A stretch of DNA of 64,000 nt. Source: JAENVT01 sp963805445 (GTDB lineage Bacteria; Actinomycetota; Acidimicrobiia; Acidimicrobiales; Ilumatobacteraceae). The stretch lies in NCBI GenBank assembly GCA_963805445.1, contig CAWDUI010000002.1:62001-126000 (forward strand), written 5' to 3'. The notes under the pieces were generated by a model, which made no database searches, was not told where the DNA came from, and worked only from the letters and a program-made list of their open reading frames with translations. Position numbers and translations under genes: made by a program. Below, in pieces: positions 55,233-63,474 of this stretch. Numbering within the stretch: position 1 is the stretch's first letter; each line of letters opens with the position of its first letter.

Positions 55233-55258
55233 GATGCACGCGTATGTGGGCGTGCATC
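55233..55258 (-). promoter_or_regulatory. Leader hairpin next to the attenuator
   Basis: GATGCACG and CGTGCATC form a perfect 8-bp stem beginning at the leader-peptide stop codon. A ribosome at the stop would mask it, and one stalled earlier on Ile/Val/Leu codons would free it to alter terminator folding. Confidence 0.65.
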
Positions 55259-55299
55259 TACATGAGTACTACGACAATCGAGATGATTCCGGCACGCAT
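55258..55299 (-). CDS. ilv leader peptide
   Basis: 13 codons, MRAGIISIVVVLM then TAG. Seven of the 13 residues are Ile, Val or Leu, with ATC-ATC and GTC-GTA-GTA-CTC runs. This is the regulatory peptide of an ilv attenuator: scarcity of charged branched-chain tRNAs should stall translation here and prevent termination at 55201-55230. The ATG lies seven bases after CACACT, and no Shine-Dalgarno is present, so it is probably read from a leaderless 5' end. Confidence 0.85.
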   Translation of the reverse strand: MRAGIISIVVVLM

Positions 55300-55306
55300 T
55301 GATCGT

Positions 55307-55336
55307 AGTGTGCCATGCTCAGCCGCCGACGCGCAA
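55307..55336 (-). promoter_or_regulatory. ilvBNC promoter
   Basis: TTGCGC (55331-55336), an 18-bp spacer and CACACT (55307-55312) on the minus strand. The transcript would start at or next to the leader-peptide ATG. It overlaps the 5' region of the divergent winged-helix gene. Confidence 0.55.
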
Positions 55337-55356
55337 CCTTGGGACTCGACAATCGC

Positions 55357-56561
55357 ATGATGCCCGCTCCACGCAAGTTCACCGACGCCCAGCGGCGCGC
55401 CCGCCTGGCGACGCGGCATCGATTGGCACCGAGCGCTCGCACCGACGACGTCGCCGCCATCACCGACTCACTGGTGGCATTGCACTCGACGGATCCGTCG
55501 ACCGTGTACCTGTCGGCCGTGGCCCGGATGCAGCACCCGTCGATCGACGCGGTCTCCGCGGCGTTGTACGCCGATCGCACGATCGTGCGGCATCACGCGA
55601 TGCGACGAACCCTGTGGGTGTTCACGCCGCGCACCGCGCGATGGGCCCATGCCGCCTGCACCGCGGGCCTGGCCCCCGCGGAATGGCAACGGCTGGCCAA
55701 GCTGGTCGAAGACAGCGGCGTTGCGGCCGACGGCGCAGCGTGGGTGGCAACTGCGCGAGCCGACACCCTCGCCGCGCTGACCGAGATGGGTGTGGCGACG
55801 GCTCGAGAACTGGGCAAGGCGGTTCCGGCCCTCACCGCCAAGTTGCAGCTCGCCGCCGGCAAGTCGTACGCCGCGACGCAAGGCGCCCCACGCGGCTGAT
55901 GTTGAACCTCGGGTTCGATGGGGCGATCGTCCGCGGTCGGCCGAAGGGTTCGTGGACCACGTCCGAATACAGCTGGTCGGTGACGGAGAACTGGATGTCC
56001 GGCCGGCTCGCCGGCGACGACACCGATGCTGCCGCCGCCGAGCTGGCGCGCTGCTACCTCGGCCGCTTCGGCCCGGCGAGCGCAGCCGACCTGCAGTGGT
56101 GGATGGGGTGGACGGCCGGTGCCGCCAAGCGCGCCATCGCCGCAATCGGGGCGGTCGAGGTCGAGCTCGACACTGGAGTCGGGTGGGTGCTCGCGGACGG
56201 CAGCGGCCCCGACGCCGATGCCGGCTCCGATGAGCCGTGGATCGCCTTCCTGCCCGCACTCGACCCCACGACGATGGGATGGAAGCAACGGGACTGGTAC
56301 CTCGGGCACCATTCGGCATTCGGTGGGCCGTTGTTCGACCGCAACGGGAATGCCGGCCCGACGATCTGGGTCGACGGTCGAGTGATCGGTGGCTGGGCGC
56401 AGCGGAAGTCCGGTGAGATCGCCTACCGGCTGCTCAGCACCGTGCCCCCGAAGCGAGCCAAGGCGATAGCGACCGAAGCCGATCGCATCCGCGACCTCAT
56501 CGGGGACACTCGCGTCAACGTGAGGTTTCCCGCGCCGATGCAGAAGGAGCTGCTGGCGTGA
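55357..56561 (+). CDS. Winged-helix DNA-binding (AlkZ/YcaQ-like, HTH_42) protein (one frameshift)
   Basis: About 400 residues. The N-terminal RLAPSARTDDVAAITDSLVA and ALHSTDPSTVYLSAVARM, and the central YLGRFGPASAADLQWWMGWT (the winged-helix F-G-P-A-S-x-x-D-L motif), are family hallmarks. Some members are DNA glycosylases that act on crosslinks or bulky alkyl adducts; the actinobacterial branch here is mostly uncharacterised. The frame changes near 55888, between SYAATQGA and TRLMLNLGF. The start is ATG 55357 or ATG 55360. Confidence 0.85.
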
Positions 56562-56571
56562 CCACGTCAGC

Positions 56572-57849
56572 ATGAATGCAGACCTCGCGGCGACGTGGAA
56601 GCACCGCGAGCTGCGGATCCTCGTCATCGGCGAAGGCGTCTCGACGTTCGGGTCGCTGGTCTCGCGGCTGGCATTGCCGTGGACTGCGGCTCGAGAGCTG
56701 AACCAGGGCACCCTGTCCGTCGGCCTGGTCTTTCTCGTCGAGCTTCTCCCCTCTGCCCTCCTCGGCCTGTTCGCCGGCACGATGGTGGATCGGTGGTCCC
56801 GTCGGCACGTGCTCATCGTGTCGAACATCGCCTTCGGTCTCGCCACCTCAGTGATCCCCGTGTTGGCCGCCGTCGATCGGCTGACGATGACGGCGATCTA
56901 CGCCGTCGGGCTCGTCAGCGGCTGCATCGCCCCGTTCTTCCGAGCCGCATTCCGCTCGATGGTGCCGATCACCGTGCCACGCGATTCGTTGCCGGGTGCG
57001 CAATCGATCATCCAAGGCGTCTCGGCGACAGCCGAGTTGGCCGCATTCGGTGCAGCCGGTTGGCTCGTCCACGTGTTCGGCGGGCCCGCTGGTCTGGCGA
57101 TCGATGCAGGTTCGTTCGTGTGGGCCGCCGCAGTATCAGGGCTCCTGCGGCCAACACCCCCGGCGCTGCGCAAGCAACACCGCACCGACGTGTTGACTGA
57201 GCTCCGGGACGGGGCGCGCTACGTCAGGCACCATCTCGTCCTCGGGCCGATAGCCCTGTCGGAAGTGATCGCCGGCGTCGGTGGTGGCATCGTCGGCAGC
57301 GTGGTGATCGTGCACGTCACCAAGACCCTCGGCTACGACACCGGTCCTCAAGGCATCGTCTACGCAATCGGAGGCGTCGGATCGCTGGTCGCGGCGATGT
57401 TCGCGCCGCGGGTACTGGCCCGGATCGGGCTGCAGCGATCGATCGTGGTTGCCCTGGTCGCCACGGCTCCGGCGATGTCGCTGATGGCGTTCGCGCCGGG
57501 CCCGTCTCTGCTCGGCTATGCCATGTTGGTCGGCCAGCAGTTGATCGCCGACCCGGTAGGAACGGTCAGCATCGTCGCCTACGGAACGGTCGTGGCCGCC
57601 GGATCACCCGAGGCGATGCGCGGACGAGTCGAGTCGACGGTCGGTGTCCTGGGCACACTCGGTCTGGCCGCAGGATTCGTGATCGGCGGCGCGCTGGGTG
57701 AGCAAGCCGTGCTGGGCTCGCGCCTCACGCTGTTCCTCGGTGGTGTGGTGACGACAATTGCGGCGGGGTGCCTGGTCGGCCCGGACGTTCGCCGAGTTCA
57801 CTCGGCCGCGGATGTCCCGGTCGTGCCGGCGGCCGGTGTCATGTCGTAG
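56572..57849 (+). CDS. MFS transporter
   Basis: 425 residues, about twelve membrane segments of the major facilitator superfamily, in the enterobactin-exporter/macrolide-efflux-like (EntS/MFS_3) group. The loop 2-3 motif reads GTMVDRWSRRHVLIVSNI, and SMVPITVPRDSLPGAQSI is typical of this group. It is probably an efflux proton antiporter; the substrate is unknown. ATG 56572 lies 10 bp after the AlkZ-like gene, with which it may be co-transcribed. Intact. Confidence 0.9.
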   Translation: MNADLAATWKHRELRILVIGEGVSTFGSLVSRLALPWTAARELNQGTLSVGLVFLVELLPSALLGLFAGTMVDRWSRRHVLIVSNIAFGLATSVIPVLAAVDRLTMTAIYAVGLVSGCIAPFFRAAFRSMVPITVPRDSLPGAQSIIQGVSATAELAAFGAAGWLVHVFGGPAGLAIDAGSFVWAAAVSGLLRPTPPALRKQHRTDVLTELRDGARYVRHHLVLGPIALSEVIAGVGGGIVGSVVIVHVTKTLGYDTGPQGIVYAIGGVGSLVAAMFAPRVLARIGLQRSIVVALVATAPAMSLMAFAPGPSLLGYAMLVGQQLIADPVGTVSIVAYGTVVAAGSPEAMRGRVESTVGVLGTLGLAAGFVIGGALGEQAVLGSRLTLFLGGVVTTIAAGCLVGPDVRRVHSAADVPVVPAAGVMS

Positions 57850-57928
57850 ATGATGTTCGACCCGGGTTCCTGAGAGGATTTCGATGATCGAGAAGCTAGA
57901 GCGCTCCACATTCCTAACCTGATCAGCC

Positions 57929-59266
57929 ATGGCAACTCCTCCATCTCCCACCATCGCGCCTATTGAAGGCCGCCTCGGCGTGCTCACCGTCGGCCTCGGC
58001 GCCGTCGCCTCGACGCTCATCGCCGGTGTCGAGCTCGTCAAGCGCGGCGTCAGCCAGCCGATCGGCTCGCTGACGCAGATGGGCACGATCCGCCTCGGCA
58101 AGCGCACCGACAACCGGCGCCCGCTGATCAAGGACTTCGTGCCGCTCGCCGCGCTGGAAGACATCGTCTTCGGCGCGTGGGACCCGTTCCCCGACGATGC
58201 GTACGTCGCCGCCACCCGGGCCGGCGTGCTCGAAGGCGGCAAGCACATCGAGGCGATCACCGATGCGCTGCGCGAGGTGCGCCCGATGCCCGCCGCGTTC
58301 GATCGGGAGTACGTGAAGCGCCTCGACTCCGACAACACGATGCACACGATCGACAAGCGCAGCATGCTCAACGCGATCCGCGAAGACATCAACCGCTTCC
58401 GCGAAGAGAAGCGGGTCGACCGGGTCGTGATGCTGTGGGCGGCCAGCACCGAGATCTTCATCGAGCCGGGCCCGGCGCACATGAACATGGAAGCGTTCGA
58501 CGCGGCGATCGACGCCAACGACCCGACGATCGCACCGTCGATGCTCTACGCGTACGCCGCGATCCTCGAGGGCGTGCCGTTCGCCAACGGCGCCCCGAAC
58601 CTCACCGTCGACATCCCGGCGTTGCGAGACCTGGCCACCGAGCGCAAGATCCCGATCAGCGGCAAAGACTTCAAGACCGGCCAGACCCTGATCAAGACGG
58701 TGATCGGGCCGATGCTGAAGGCCCGCATGCTCGGGCTGTCGGGCTGGTACTCGACCAACATCCTCGGCAATCGCGACGGCGAGGTGCTCGACGATCCCGA
58801 CAACTTCAAGACCAAGGAGGAGTCCAAGCTCGGCGTGCTCGAGCACATCCTCGACCCCGACGTCTTCCCTGAGCTCTACGGCGACGTGTACCACAAGGTG
58901 CGGATCAACTACTACCCACCGCGTGGGGACAACAAGGAGGGCTGGGACAACATCGACATCTTCGGGTGGCTCGGCTACCCGATGCAACTGAAGATCGACT
59001 TCCTGTGCCGCGACTCGATCCTGGCCGCGCCGCTGGCGCTCGACCTCGTGCTGTTCTCCGACCTCGCCCAGCGCGCCGGGCTGGTCGGCATTCAGGAGTG
59101 GCTGAGCTTCTACTACAAGGCGCCGATGGTGGCCCCCGGCCTCTACGCCGAGCACGACCTGTTCATCCAGCTCACCAAGCTCAAGAACACGCTTCGCTGG
59201 ATGATGGGCGAGGACCAGATCACCCACCTCGGCCGCGAGTACTACGAGGACGACGACGACGACTGA
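57929..59266 (+). CDS. ino1: myo-Inositol-1-phosphate synthase
   Basis: Converts glucose 6-phosphate to 1L-myo-inositol 1-phosphate using NAD internally. 445 residues. The NAD loop is VLTVGLGAVASTLIAG, and conserved catalytic sequences include HTIDKRSMLNAIREDINRF, ISGKDFKTGQTLIKTVI, GWYSTNILGNRDGEVLDD and QLKIDFLCRDSILAAPLAL. The product feeds phosphatidylinositol and mycothiol synthesis in actinobacteria. TAACCT ends eight bases before ATG 57929 (leaderless). The tail of five Asp codons overlaps the convergent histidine kinase gene. Confidence 0.95.
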   Translation: MATPPSPTIAPIEGRLGVLTVGLGAVASTLIAGVELVKRGVSQPIGSLTQMGTIRLGKRTDNRRPLIKDFVPLAALEDIVFGAWDPFPDDAYVAATRAGVLEGGKHIEAITDALREVRPMPAAFDREYVKRLDSDNTMHTIDKRSMLNAIREDINRFREEKRVDRVVMLWAASTEIFIEPGPAHMNMEAFDAAIDANDPTIAPSMLYAYAAILEGVPFANGAPNLTVDIPALRDLATERKIPISGKDFKTGQTLIKTVIGPMLKARMLGLSGWYSTNILGNRDGEVLDDPDNFKTKEESKLGVLEHILDPDVFPELYGDVYHKVRINYYPPRGDNKEGWDNIDIFGWLGYPMQLKIDFLCRDSILAAPLALDLVLFSDLAQRAGLVGIQEWLSFYYKAPMVAPGLYAEHDLFIQLTKLKNTLRWMMGEDQITHLGREYYEDDDDD

Positions 59267-60591
59267 GGCGCAGCCAACGTCAACGCGACGCGCGCCCCGC
59301 CGAGTGGGCTGGAGCCGATGACCACCGAGCCGCCATGAGCGATCGCCACCTGTTCGGCGATCGCCAGGCCGAGGCCCGACCCGCCGCCGCCCCCGCGCTC
59401 GAATCGCTCGAGCAGTCGTTGCCGGTCCGCCGGCGGGACGCCTGGTCCGTTGTCGTCCACCGTGACGGTTGCACCGGCAACCGACACCACCACGCGTTGC
59501 GGTGAACCGTCGACCGGAACGCCATGGACAAGTGCATTGCGGACCAGGTTGGCGATGGCCAGCGTGACACCGTCGCGCCAGGCGATCACGGTGGTCGGCG
59601 GGGTCGATTCGATCTCGATCGTTGTGCCCGGGGCGCGACGCCGTTCATCGGCAACGGCTGCGTCGGCCACATCGGCGAGGTCGATCGCGTCGAACCAGGA
59701 TTGATCGGCAAACTCGGCATCGGCCAGGGCTCGCACGGCCGACAACGACGCGGCCATCCGTTGCAACTGCTCGTTCGCCAGTCCCAGCACCTCGATGCGA
59801 TCGGGCTCGGTGATCCGGTCGCTGCGGGCAAGGTCGAGGTTGATCAGGGCGCTTTGCAGCGGCGTGCGCAACTCGTGGGTCGCCGATGAGGCGAAGGCCC
59901 GGGCCGCGTCGAGGGCGGCGCCGCGGCGCTGCGTCTCGTCGGCCAGGCGCCGCAGGTTCTCGTTGAGCGTGGTGGCGACGTCGTCGACCTCATTCGAGCC
60001 GTAGTCCGTGCCGACACGCCAGGTGCTCGGCTCGGCATCTTCGATCCGTGCGGTGTCGCGCCGGAGCGCAGTGAGTGGCCTGGTGGCGACCTTGCCGAGC
60101 AGGTAACCGACGAGACCGGCAGCCAACGACGTCAACGCCATCACAAACAAGACACGGCGACGCAACTGCGCTGCCCGGGCGTCGACATCGCCGAGCGGGG
60201 CGACGAGTTGCACCATCGCGTGGTCACCGGGCTGCGGGACGTCTGAGACCTCGACGGTGTACAAGCGCCAGCGATCACCACTGGCCCGCGCCGTCGAGAA
60301 GCCAGGGGTGATCGTGGTGGGAAGCGGATCGGCGGGCAACAACCCGAGCGCGATGGTGTGGCCGTCTCGAACGACACGCGCCCCTTCCAACGTCGTTCGC
60401 AACTCCGACTGAGACAGCCGCTCGGCGACTGCGGCCAGGATCGGCGCCGTCTTCGCTCGTTCTTCCAGCTGGGTGTCGACGCGTTCTTGCAGGACCGTGG
60501 CGAAGTACCCACGGAACAGGGCCCCGACGGCCAGCAACGTGATCGACGCGGCGACGAAGGACGCCAGCCCGGTGCGGGTCGCCAGGCGCAC
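59242..60591 (-). CDS. Sensor histidine kinase
   Basis: 449 residues. One N-terminal membrane segment, a ~125-residue extracytoplasmic domain, and a second segment (VLFVMALTSLAAGLVGYLLG) precede a HAMP-like linker. The phosphoacceptor is in SSATHELRTPLQSAL (His about residue 236), the N box in ANLVRNALVHG, and the G boxes in VDDNGPGVPP and GGGGSGLGLAIAEQ. The signal is unknown. GTG 60591 directly abuts the response regulator stop. It ends in a run of Ser codons antisense to the ino1 Asp tail. Confidence 0.92.
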   Translation of the reverse strand: MRLATRTGLASFVAASITLLAVGALFRGYFATVLQERVDTQLEERAKTAPILAAVAERLSQSELRTTLEGARVVRDGHTIALGLLPADPLPTTITPGFSTARASGDRWRLYTVEVSDVPQPGDHAMVQLVAPLGDVDARAAQLRRRVLFVMALTSLAAGLVGYLLGKVATRPLTALRRDTARIEDAEPSTWRVGTDYGSNEVDDVATTLNENLRRLADETQRRGAALDAARAFASSATHELRTPLQSALINLDLARSDRITEPDRIEVLGLANEQLQRMAASLSAVRALADAEFADQSWFDAIDLADVADAAVADERRRAPGTTIEIESTPPTTVIAWRDGVTLAIANLVRNALVHGVPVDGSPQRVVVSVAGATVTVDDNGPGVPPADRQRLLERFERGGGGGSGLGLAIAEQVAIAHGGSVVIGSSPLGGARVALTLAAPQSSSSSS

Positions 60592-61288
60592 TTATTCGGC
60601 CCTCAACACGAAGCCGACACCACGTACGGTCTCGATCAACCGAGGAGCGCCGGCAGATTCCAACTTGCGCCGCACGTACCCGACGAACACGTCGACCACA
60701 TTCGTGTCGACATCGAAGTCGTAGCCCCACACCAGTTCGAGGAGCCGGATCCGCGAGAGCACGATCCCCGGATTGGCGGCGAACACGGCGACGAGATCGA
60801 ACTCGCGCCTCGACAGATCGAGCCGGACCTCGCCGATGGTGGCGACTCGCCGATCGAGATCGATCCACAGCGGCCCGGCGGACAGTGCTGTCGTCGCCCC
60901 GGCATGGGGACGGGCCCGACGCAGCAGCGCATGCACACGGGCGGCCAACTCGTCGAGCGAGAAGGGCTTGACCACGTAGTCATCGGCGCCCGCCTGCAGC
61001 CCGGCAACGCGGTCGCCGACCTGATCACGCGCCGACAGGATGAGGATCGGCGTGTCGACGTCGAGCGCCTCGCAGGCGCGTGCACAGCTCGATGCCCGAC
61101 ATTCCGGGCAGGCCGATGTCGACGATCATCACGTCCGGCCGGCGCCGGGCAACCACCGTCAGCGCAGCCTCCGCATCTGGTACCGACGAGACGTCGAAAC
61201 CGTGCACTCCGAGCCCTCGATCGACGGCTGCTCGCACGGCGTCGTCGTCTTCGACCACGAGCACACGTCCGGCTTCAGCTGAGCTCAT
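60592..61288 (-). CDS. OmpR/PhoB-type response regulator (one frameshift)
   Basis: About 232 residues. The receiver domain has the acidic pocket VLVVEDDDAV, the phosphoacceptor in VMIVDIGLPGMSG (Asp about 55) and Lys in DDYVVKPFSLDEL. The C-terminal winged helix is LSRREFDLVAVFAANPGIVL and RLIETVRGVGFVLRA. The frame breaks near 61082, between GIELCTR and the ALDVDTPILILSARDQ segment. It is directly coupled to the kinase gene. A lipoprotein gene lies 43 bp upstream on the same strand. Confidence 0.9.
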
Positions 61289-61331
61289 CGGCACGCAGTC
61301 GTCGGCACCCACCCATTGTGGTCCGCACGAG

Positions 61332-61657
61332 TCAGTCTTGGCTGAGATCCGCGTCGACGCCGGCAAGCAGTTGGTCGATCTCGTCGAGTTGCTTCTCGAG
61401 GTCGGCAACATCCGCTTCGGTCACGGTCACGCCCGCCGACGTCGTGGTGGCCTCGGTGCCAGGCGGCGCGGGCGCGGCGGTTGTCGCCGGTGCCGCGGTC
61501 GTCGCAACGACCGTGGCGGTCGGCGCCGTCGTCGTCGGCACCGGAGTGGTCGCCGGCTGCGTGAGCCGCCGGAGCGGACGGCACCGTGGCGCCTCCGGCA
61601 TCCGACGAGCCGCACGACGCCAACCCGACGACGACGGCGAAGGCTCGCCATCATCAT
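61332..61657 (-). CDS. Small Thr/Ala/Pro-rich lipoprotein (frameshifted)
   Basis: About 108 residues across three frames. After three possible ATG codons (61657, 61654, 61651) the signal reads AVVVGLASCGSSDAGG with a good lipobox (LASC). A low-complexity linker follows (TTPVPTTTAPTATVVATTA), then a short acidic helix ending LEKQLDEIDQLLAGVDADLS. Shifts lie near 61637 and 61570. It is next to a two-component system and so may be an accessory sensor or a regulated target. Confidence 0.55.
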
Positions 61658-61689
61658 CGTGATTGAACGAAGGTGGTCACGACGGACCA

Positions 61690-62088
61690 TCAGACATCGA
61701 CTCCGTGAGCGCGGCACAGATCGGCGAGCTTGGTCAGCCGCGTCTGGCGCTGCATCAGCACCTGCAGCGTCTGCTTGCGCACGGCAAGGCGGTTCGTCAG
61801 CACGGTGGCGAGCTGGGTGCGGCCCTTCGCTGTGGCGTCATCGATCTGGGTCTGCAGCCACAGCAGCGAGCCCTTGGTGGATGCGTCGCCGTTGAGGCGG
61901 GCGATCACGTTGTCGGTGCGGGTCTCCAGGTTCGGGATGCGCAGGCATGCCCGTTGGTATCGGGCAGGAAGCTCGCCCGAAGTGCTGGCCGCGTATGCGG
62001 CACTCGGCACGACCAGCGCAGCGCCCGCCGAGAGCACGACGGCACCGAGCATGATGGTGGACTTCACGGAACGACGGGGGGTCGTCAT
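61690..62088 (-). CDS. Secreted helical hypothetical protein
   Basis: 132 residues. The Sec signal peptide MTTPRRSVKSTIMLGAVVLS continues to VPSAAYA-AS (cleavage about 33/34). The mature part is a predicted helical hairpin rich in Leu, Gln and Thr (LLWLQTQIDDATAKGRTQLA, RKQTLQVLMQRQTRL) with two Cys (RACLRIP and ADLCRAHG) that could form one disulfide. ATG 62088 has AAGGAG seven bases upstream. It is probably co-transcribed with the lipoprotein, regulator and kinase genes. Confidence 0.75.
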   Translation of the reverse strand: MTTPRRSVKSTIMLGAVVLSAGAALVVPSAAYAASTSGELPARYQRACLRIPNLETRTDNVIARLNGDASTKGSLLWLQTQIDDATAKGRTQLATVLTNRLAVRKQTLQVLMQRQTRLTKLADLCRAHGVDV

Positions 62089-62207
62089 TGCTGTCTCCTT
62101 GGTGTCACGCCGGTGAGGTGTTCACCGGACATGCACCACAATGAATCGGTACTCTGAGACAACTCTGTGAGGTCGATGTGACAAGCGTCACAGCCGACGA
62201 CGGTCGC

Positions 62208-62257
62208 GAAGTGTGCAGGTTCGCTTCGACCTGTGTGCATCGGACCCACACACTTCC
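62208..62257. repeat. Dispersed palindrome, copy C
   Basis: GAAGTGTGCAGGTTCG at the left and CGGACCCACACACTTCC at the right pair with three mismatches around a loop containing GACCTGTGTGCAT, which matches the loop of copy B. It lies between two minus-strand genes next to a larger inverted repeat. Confidence 0.65.
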
Positions 62258-62274
62258 CCGCCAGCCCCGTCGGC

Positions 62275-62432
62275 GCCGACCGCTCTCGAATCGTCAGTGA
62301 CGTTTCAGCGCCGCCGTCCGCCGACCTGGGCGCCACGATCGGCGCCGGCCAGCGAGTTCGAGAGCGTCTGGCGCCCAGATCCGATTTGGCGCGAGGGCCC
62401 GTATCGTCACTGACGATTCACGAGCGGTCGGC
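62275..62432. repeat. Long nested inverted repeat
   Basis: Outer arms of 28 bp (62275-62302 and 62405-62432) match at 26 positions; both contain GAATCGTCAGTGACG in inverse orientation. Inside, CTGGGCGCCA (62326-62335) pairs with 62369-62378. The whole 158-bp unit lies between the secreted-protein and dehydratase genes and codes for nothing recognisable. Confidence 0.75.
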
Positions 62433-62477
62433 ACCGGGGATGCAACCCGGCCGACGGGCGAGCGGGCGAGCGGGCGA

Positions 62478-63464
62478 TCAGGGGGACGGGGTGCGGCCGG
62501 CGAGGATCTCGGCGAGCATCGGCGCATCGATGTTGCCGCCGCTGACGATCACACCGATCCGGCGCCCGTCGACCCGGCCCGAGCCGGCGGCCCGATCGGC
62601 CAGCAGGCCCGCCAGTGCAGCAGCGCCCGCCGGCTCGACGAGGTGGTGCGTGCATCGCAACATCACTCGCACCGCGTCCGCGCATGCGTCTTCGGTGATC
62701 TGCACGATACGCGCCGCGCCGCCGACGATGATCTCGATCGCGGTCGGATCCGGCACGCGTGTGGCGACACCGTCGATGAACGTCGCCGATGTCGCCGTGC
62801 TGACCGCGTGACCGGCCGAGAACGACAGGGCCGTTGCAGGGGCCAACTCCGAAACCACACCGATGACCTCTGTGCGGAGACCGAGCAGATCGCGCATCGT
62901 GATGACTCCACAGATGCCCGAGCCCATGCCGACGGGCACGTACACGGCGTCGAGCTCGCCGGCACTGGTGAGCAGTTCGTGCGCGTACGTGGCCACACCG
63001 CAGCACAGGTCGCGATGGAACGCCGGGACCGCCTCGAGCCCACGCTCCTCGGCGAGCCCAACGGCGTATTCACGCGACGCCTGGAAGTCGTCGCCGTGCT
63101 CGATCAGTTCGGCGCCGAAGCCGCGCATCGCTGCGTTCTTGTCGGCACTGTTTCCGTGCGGCACCACGATCGTCACGGCCACACCGGCAGCCCTTCCGGC
63201 AAACGCCAGGCTCTGGCCGTGGTTCCCGCGGGTGGCGCTGACGATGCCGCGCACCGTCGGCCGCTCGCGAACCAGACGGTCGACGTACACCAACCCTCCA
63301 CGCACCTTGAAGGCACCCGTCGGCGTGCAGTTCTCGTGCTTGACCCACACCTCGGCGCCAACCTCGGCTTCGAGCAACGGCCACCGGAACTGCGGAGTCG
63401 GCAACATGTGCCGGCCCACCACGGCCTTTGCCTCGGCGAACTCGTCGGCGCTGAAGAACGTCAC
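62478..63464 (-). CDS. Threonine dehydratase-like PLP enzyme
   Basis: 328 residues, fold type II PLP family. The Schiff-base Lys is in CTPTGAFKVRGG (about residue 52), the phosphate-binding loop in VYVPVGMGSGICG, with SATRGNHGQSLA and the C-terminal VIVSGGNID (PLP-N1 Ser/Asn region). There is no C-terminal ACT domain, so it is a catabolic or serine-racemase-like form rather than a feedback-regulated IlvA. GTG 63464. It follows the cyclo-ligase gene by 10 bp. Confidence 0.9.
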   Translation of the reverse strand: MTFFSADEFAEAKAVVGRHMLPTPQFRWPLLEAEVGAEVWVKHENCTPTGAFKVRGGLVYVDRLVRERPTVRGIVSATRGNHGQSLAFAGRAAGVAVTIVVPHGNSADKNAAMRGFGAELIEHGDDFQASREYAVGLAEERGLEAVPAFHRDLCCGVATYAHELLTSAGELDAVYVPVGMGSGICGVITMRDLLGLRTEVIGVVSELAPATALSFSAGHAVSTATSATFIDGVATRVPDPTAIEIIVGGAARIVQITEDACADAVRVMLRCTHHLVEPAGAAALAGLLADRAAGSGRVDGRRIGVIVSGGNIDAPMLAEILAGRTPSP

Positions 63465-63474
63465 GCCCGGATCA

